This document shows, in pieces, positions 35,301 through 39,629 of a stretch of 39,629 bases of DNA; the first letter of the stretch is position 1, and each line of letters starts with the position of its first letter. The stretch comes from Acanthaster planci. Lineage: Eukaryota > Echinodermata > Asteroidea > Valvatida > Acanthasteridae. The notes below the pieces were generated by a model. It saw nothing but the letters and a program-made list of their open reading frames with translations. It ran no database searches and was not told the origin of the DNA. Where the stretch lies: the NCBI RefSeq assembly GCF_001949145.1, contig NW_019091599.1, forward strand, positions 277,383-317,011. Reading direction: 5' to 3'. The position numbers and the translations under genes were made by a program.

Positions 35301-36000
35301 CAAATATTATGTACGATGGCTTAACTGAACACGGACCTTCATATGCATCCGTCTCTCAAGAACAAGCAACGTGAAACAGGCACGGACCGACTACGAATGT
35401 ACCACCGATTGACCAGTCACGTACCTGCATAGCACGACGTCACATAAAATTGATTATGCACGTGTAGTTGGGTAGGTGATCTGTATTACGAACATTAACG
35501 AGGCCAAAAGTCTTTAGGATAAATTTAAGTGCCAATTAATTTTTTTTTAATAGCCATTTGATTCAATCAGTCATTTTGCGGCAGGGAGAGCCAGCTTTGC
35601 CTTAATTACAAGTTTCATACAGTTCTTTTTTAATAAAAGCTAATCCACGCCGCGTCTGGACTTTTCACTGGTACTACATGTATATTCGCTTCCTAAAATA
35701 AAAAAAAAATGAAAAAGGAATAAATTATTGCAAGAAAAATCCTGCTTGTCAAAAATCAGCTTTTAATGGCCAAATGCACGTCCCATCAACTTTAGTGTTG
35801 TAAATTTGTTTTTAAGAGCCTGAGGAAAGTGGCCAGGAAAAAGCCTCAGTCCAAATGGATTGATGTCTAATAAAGAAAAAAAAAACGGGGATCGGGGGAA
35901 AGGGGCGGATGTGGGCGGTGATGCTAAGAATTCATTTTGATAGCTAGAAACACTATTTTCAGACCATGTTGCACTTAGGTGTAGTCATGTGGATGTATTC
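32399..36000. other. no gene seen
   Basis: Long AT-rich stretch. The 156-codon minus ORF at 32906-33376 has no recognisable domain and its sequence is repeat-like, with partly inverted CCTCCCAAAAATT-type words near 32975 and 33070. No exon of WDR5 or other recognised gene was found. Confidence 0.4.
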
Positions 36001-36038
36001 AGTGAGTTTCAGCCTACATGTATTTCCTTTTCTTTCAG

Positions 36039-36173
36039 AAAGTGATTCATTGTTTTACGGCCGTCAGATTTTTTTTATCTTATCATAAATTCTTTCAGCT
36101 AGTTTGCGTCATTGACTTGGTTGTACTTTCTGCAAAAGTTACTTATTCGACAAAGTTTTGTAAAGCATTGAAG
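36039..36173 (+). other. exon-like open stretch (weak candidate)
   Basis: A plus-strand open frame of 135 bp lies between a good acceptor (TTCCTTTTCTTTCAG, ending 36038) and a good donor (GTATGT from 36174). The encoded peptide, rich in F, V and K, matches nothing I know. Splice-like signals are common by chance in AT-rich DNA. Confidence 0.12.
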
Positions 36174-36229
36174 GTATGTTCAAGATTTTGTTGTGACAAA
36201 AGCTTTTGAAAATAGTTGTAGCTCTTAAA

Positions 36230-36351
36230 TTATTCATTAAAACCGAACAAGCACTTTTGCCAAATAAAAGCTAAAGCTGGGGTAGCATCTTCATCCAGTT
36301 CTCCAGCATTTGTATTGAACATCGATGACACAGGAAGATTTTGAGGGTTTC
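36230..36351 (-). other. terminal-exon-like open stretch (weak candidate)
   Basis: On the minus strand a pyrimidine-rich acceptor (CTTTTTTTCATTTAG) is followed by 38 open codons including NLPVSSMFNTNAGELDEDAT and a TAA stop at 36232-36230. The acidic Ser/Asn-rich composition is protein-like. No polyadenylation signal was seen close by. A plus-strand alternative overlaps it: ATG at 36325, 14 codons (MTQEDFEGFLNEKK) and a GTAAGT donor at 36367. At most one is likely to be real, and neither is identified. Confidence 0.18.
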
Positions 36352-36373
36352 CTAAATGAAAAAAAGGTAAGTC

Positions 36374-37269
36374 AGAGATAGGACAGCATATATATCATTG
36401 CCACATCTTTTAAAACTGCATCTTAGAACGGTACAGTTAACCTTTAGCCTAAATTACTGATTTCGAGCATACAAAAATCGGTTGAGCACTAACAGTTCTT
36501 TCACAAAAATGGTGCAGCTCGTATTTACCACAGTAAACGCTAAACTTAACTCTAAACTTCCAGGGTGATTCCCGAAAGAACACTTCTCCCTTATTGCAAA
36601 TTCCAGCGGTTGACCGTGTCAAGTGGAATAAACAGGCGATAAGGAAAACCTCAAATGTGATGGCTTTTGATCATTAGGTGAAACTTTGTGCTTGTTTCAA
36701 CGAGACAGGTTTTGAGTTAATAGAACTATTAAGGCCAAAATGTTATTTTGGACATTTGTCACCCTTGATAAATACATGTACATGAATTCTGATGTCTTTT
36801 CATCACTAGAAATTTAAAAAGTGAATCAATGAACGTGTGAACCTGGTGTCTGTTGTTAATTCTTTTAATACCCAGAACATGAAAGTTCCTCAAGTCATTT
36901 ACACCGTACTAGCGAGTGCTCAATACCACAAACTAAACCATGCTATGCACTCGTACTACTCTGTGATTCCCTTGCCCCATAAGGATTGTAAGGAATTGAG
37001 TTACAGACAAGAAACCAGGCAAAGCTAATCATTTACGAAAACAGTTTTCCAGAAGACTCGGTCAGATCCAAATTTGTTCTATGCATGAAATCTCTGTAAA
37101 TTTTTCATGTTTGCACTGTTGGTAAACGCGTATTTTAGGATTAAATATATATTTCTTAAAACAAAAATTGTCAGGGATTTTTATCCGCTTTTCTCAAATG
37201 TTTGGGAGTTCGTGCAGCTGGGACCTGGGCACTAAAAATAATCCTTTTCAACATATAAATTTGCTTGTT
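36374..37269. other. no gene seen
   Basis: AT-rich spacer with short random ORFs only. Confidence 0.4.
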
Positions 37270-38720
37270 CATAATTTAGCGGTTGTGTGTTCTCACACAG
37301 GTCGTCGAAGTATTTTCTGTTGCGTTTTCTTGTGTATCGTGCTGGGTCACACAACCATGGCCGATAAATAAAGTGAATTCAACATCGCTTGCTCGTGTTG
37401 TGTGTCTGGTGAGGTCAGTTGGGGAAAACATGAGTAAACAATTGTTTCCTTGTCCCCAGGAATGGGTAGTTTTTTTAATCATTTCTCCCAGGAATTTCAA
37501 GGAAGAATCAGCAGCACTGAATTTTTTTTCTCGGCGTAGGTCAAAGGGTTGTCAGCAGGTCGTCTCTTTCTCCAGTGGATAAATTTGTTCACGCCGATAT
37601 TGACATCGGTCAATAAAATTATATGTCGCATCATGTCCACAAAACATCGTTCGTATAAGTGTACTTGAGGATGTTTGCATTTACAGATACTTTTTCTCAT
37701 ACAAGTTTATATTTTGCAGAAGCTTCCTGTCAGCTTTCCGTGAAGTGGATACTTCCAACACGAATAACTTTGTCAAATGTGTGAGGATTTATCTGGCCGT
37801 AGGGCCGCTACTCACTGTTCGTTGGGAGTTGTGAATTCACTTGCTTCGATTACTGACAGTTTTACAGATGTTTGTTCTCAGTCTCACACAGGACACACAA
37901 ACACTTCCTTTTAGGCTGTGTGTGTTTTCGTGGATCGCGCTGAATATGGGCTGATAAAAAAGTGAATTTGACACCAATTTGCCAACCGCTTGGTCGTGTG
38001 TCGTCCAGTTAGGTTAGTTGGGTAAGACTTGGGTGAAAAATTACGTCCTTGTTTACACAATTTTGAAGGTCATCATGATTTTTAAAGGAAATTGAAGACA
38101 GGGTCGGCTGCATAAAAAAGCATTCTTCAGCGATAGAAGCCACGGGGTTGATCGGGTGGTTGGTCACCCGTCCACTGAAAAAAAAATTGCTTCACGATAT
38201 CAGTGACGACAGTCAACTCTACGTTTTGCATGAAATTCGCCGGGTATGACACGGTTTCCTTAAATTCAAAGAAATTACGGCTTTGCTTTCCGCCAAAAAT
38301 CTGTTTGCATGATCGTGCAGCTAGGAAAAATAATTATTTCAAAGAACGGTTTGCAAAATCATATTTGAGGATTGGGTATATTCTTTTTCTCGAACAAATT
38401 TATATTTTACGGAAACATTCTGCCGGCTTTTGTTTTCGTGAAGAGGCTACTTTAAACACAGATAGCTTTGTTAAATGTGTGCGGGTTCATCCGGCCACTG
38501 GGCCACTACTGCCAATTTTTTTTCCCGTTGGGAGTTATTGAATCTTTGTTCAGATCACACACTGCACTTTTGTTCTCACACTGGACACGAAAATATTGCC
38601 TGTGAGGCATTGCGTGTTTCTTTGTGTATCGCGCTGAATATGAGCTGATAAATATGTGAATTTGACACCAGTTTGCATAGCGCTTATTCGTGTATCGTGT
38701 TCGGCGACGCAGGCAGGGAT
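37270..38720. repeat. tandem repeat of about 0.65 kb, three diverged copies (third partial)
   Basis: Three equivalents of one landmark recur: TTGTGTATCGTGCTGGGTCA ... GATAAATAAAGTGAATTCAA (37328-37383), TCGTGGATCGCGCTGAATAT ... GAATTTGACACC (37928-37973) and TTTGTGTATCGCGCTGAATA ... GAATTTGACACC (38621-38668). A second landmark, GTGAAGTGGATACTT ... TGTCAAATGTGTGAGG (37740-37785), recurs as GTGAAGAGGCTACTT ... TGTTAAATGTGTGCGG (38439-38484), followed by CGTTGGGAGTT in both. Spacing is about 590 and 690 bp. No shared protein frame is apparent, so it is treated as non-coding. Confidence 0.78.
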
Positions 38721-38895
38721 TGTGGTTGACTGTAAATGGCTTGGGATTGGTTGGGGCTTAGTGGTCTCCCGGGCTAACCACAACTGCGTGTATTGCGTTC
38801 TTGCACACACGTTATATAGAGCGTGTCTTCCACTCCCTATACATGCACGCACCCGTTATCATGTATCGTGTAAACCTTTACTCTGGCCGTAACTG

Positions 38896-39257
38896 TATGC
38901 AGATGATACATACATGTAATTGTATCTTATCAGCAATTCCAGTAAGCAAGTGTTGCTGTCAGTTCTCTGCAGGAGTACATCAAGGATGTTCAGTCATGGG
39001 CTACTGCTGACATGGTCAAGTCTAATTGTTCAAAGACTGAGGTCCTTCACTTGATGTCACGATTTTGGAAGTCCAAGAACTTAACACTAATAAATATTGA
39101 CGGTCAGTTATTGGGATCTCTGAATCTCTGCAATCTGGGGGTAATTCTGGACAGCCATCTGCATCAACACATCCGCAACACTCCTCGAGCAGCATCATAC
39201 AGATTGTATAAAATTGGGAAACTCTTAAGGGAGCCCGGCGGACAGACTGATGCGTGA
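38896..39257 (+). pseudogene. non-LTR (CR1/L2-type LINE) reverse transcriptase remnant
   Basis: The plus strand encodes the end of a LINE reverse transcriptase. The catalytic box YADDT is at 38896-38910 with a stop three codons later. After a frameshift near 38970 the frame reads SLQEYIKDVQSWATADMVKS and NCSKTEVLHLMSR, then NLGVILDSHLHQHIRNTPRA and ASYRLYKIGKLL. This is the classic palm-to-thumb order of CR1/L2/Jockey-group elements (YADD, DV..W, SKTEVL, NLGV.LDS, R.A...L..I...). It ends at a TGA at 39255-39257 and the frame is lost beyond. The N-terminal RT and endonuclease were not found upstream, as expected of a 5'-truncated, mutated copy. It abuts the tandem repeat at 37270-38720. Confidence 0.87.
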
Positions 39258-39629
39258 AAGCCTTTCAAAGGCTGAGCCAAGCTTCAGCCAAGCCTAGGCC
39301 AATGGACCTTCATAATCCCCAGCCGATAAAAATAGACTGAGCTCCTATGAATAGACCTCAATAACACTCTCTTCTCCAGCTGACTTGACTGGACGATCAG
39401 CCCTCTTTTGTGTTCTTCCCAGCTGAGTGCATTCCCGCATAACAAAAGAAGCCCGAGCAGCCTTGTTGGGCCTCTTTGATTTTCGTGATTGACATACATG
39501 TATGGGGATTATAGGGTTGGTTTTGGCTGGACAAGCTGGTTCCTACTAGGCAAAAAGGCCGGGCTTCTGGACGGCGGCGCCGCTCAATTATTGTTGAGTA
39601 TTGTTATTCTTTCTGTTTCGAGTCTAATA
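39258..39629. other. no gene seen
   Basis: Could include the decayed 3' part of the LINE, but no further motif or terminal tail was recognised. Confidence 0.35.

Noticed and set aside
36837-37028. Plus-strand ORF after a CCCAG acceptor-like site
   Set aside because: No donor at a sensible place and no recognisable protein.

Overview
This is a 39.6 kb piece of an animal nuclear genome. It has no operons or long intact ORFs, is rich in AT and transposon debris, and carries spliced exons. The organism is most likely a marine invertebrate: ACATGTA-type words are frequent, DIRS retrotransposons and tRNA-derived SINEs are present, and a WD40 exon pair is almost identical to animal WDR5. I cannot name the species from the sequence alone.

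The only host gene I recognise with confidence is WDR5, the WD40 scaffold of MLL/SET1 histone H3K4 methyltransferase complexes. It lies on the minus strand. Two consecutive internal exons are present, at 28911-28984 and 9366-9455. They join in frame across one 19.5 kb intron, to read through the ...SGHKL / GISDVAW... junction. Earlier exons should lie above 28984 and later ones below 9366, but I found none of them here, so most or all of the window is probably WDR5 intron.

That intron space is packed with mobile elements. The dominant group is DIRS-like (tyrosine-recombinase) retrotransposons, recognised by inverted terminal repeats (ITRs), an internal complementary region (ICR) that fuses the complements of both ends, and YLDD-type reverse transcriptase. 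From left to right: an RT fragment (2244-3180); a decayed copy ending at 8750; copy C (11598-15357); copy A (about 15371-24362), almost abutting C; element D (17465-21691) nested in A; and partial copy B (about 30310-32398). B has no insertion where D sits in A, so it acts as an empty-site reference and shows D inserted without an obvious target duplication. B itself carries a tRNA-derived SINE with a 13 bp target duplication.

Other mobile or repeated sequence: a second tRNA-like SINE head (about 8046-8113), a 178 bp TTAA-flanked piggyBac-type MITE (10829-11006), an unclassified dispersed repeat in two copies (5141-5785 and 26326-27925, the second split by a 950 bp insertion), a possible inverted-repeat element just beside the 28911 exon, a cluster of AATACCG/CGGTATT words (25541-25670), a three-copy tandem repeat of about 0.65 kb (37270-38720), and a CR1/L2-type LINE RT remnant (38896-39257). 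A few exon-like open stretches near 36.0-36.4 kb and 10.3 kb are reported only as weak candidates. I saw no rRNA gene, functional tRNA gene or CRISPR array.
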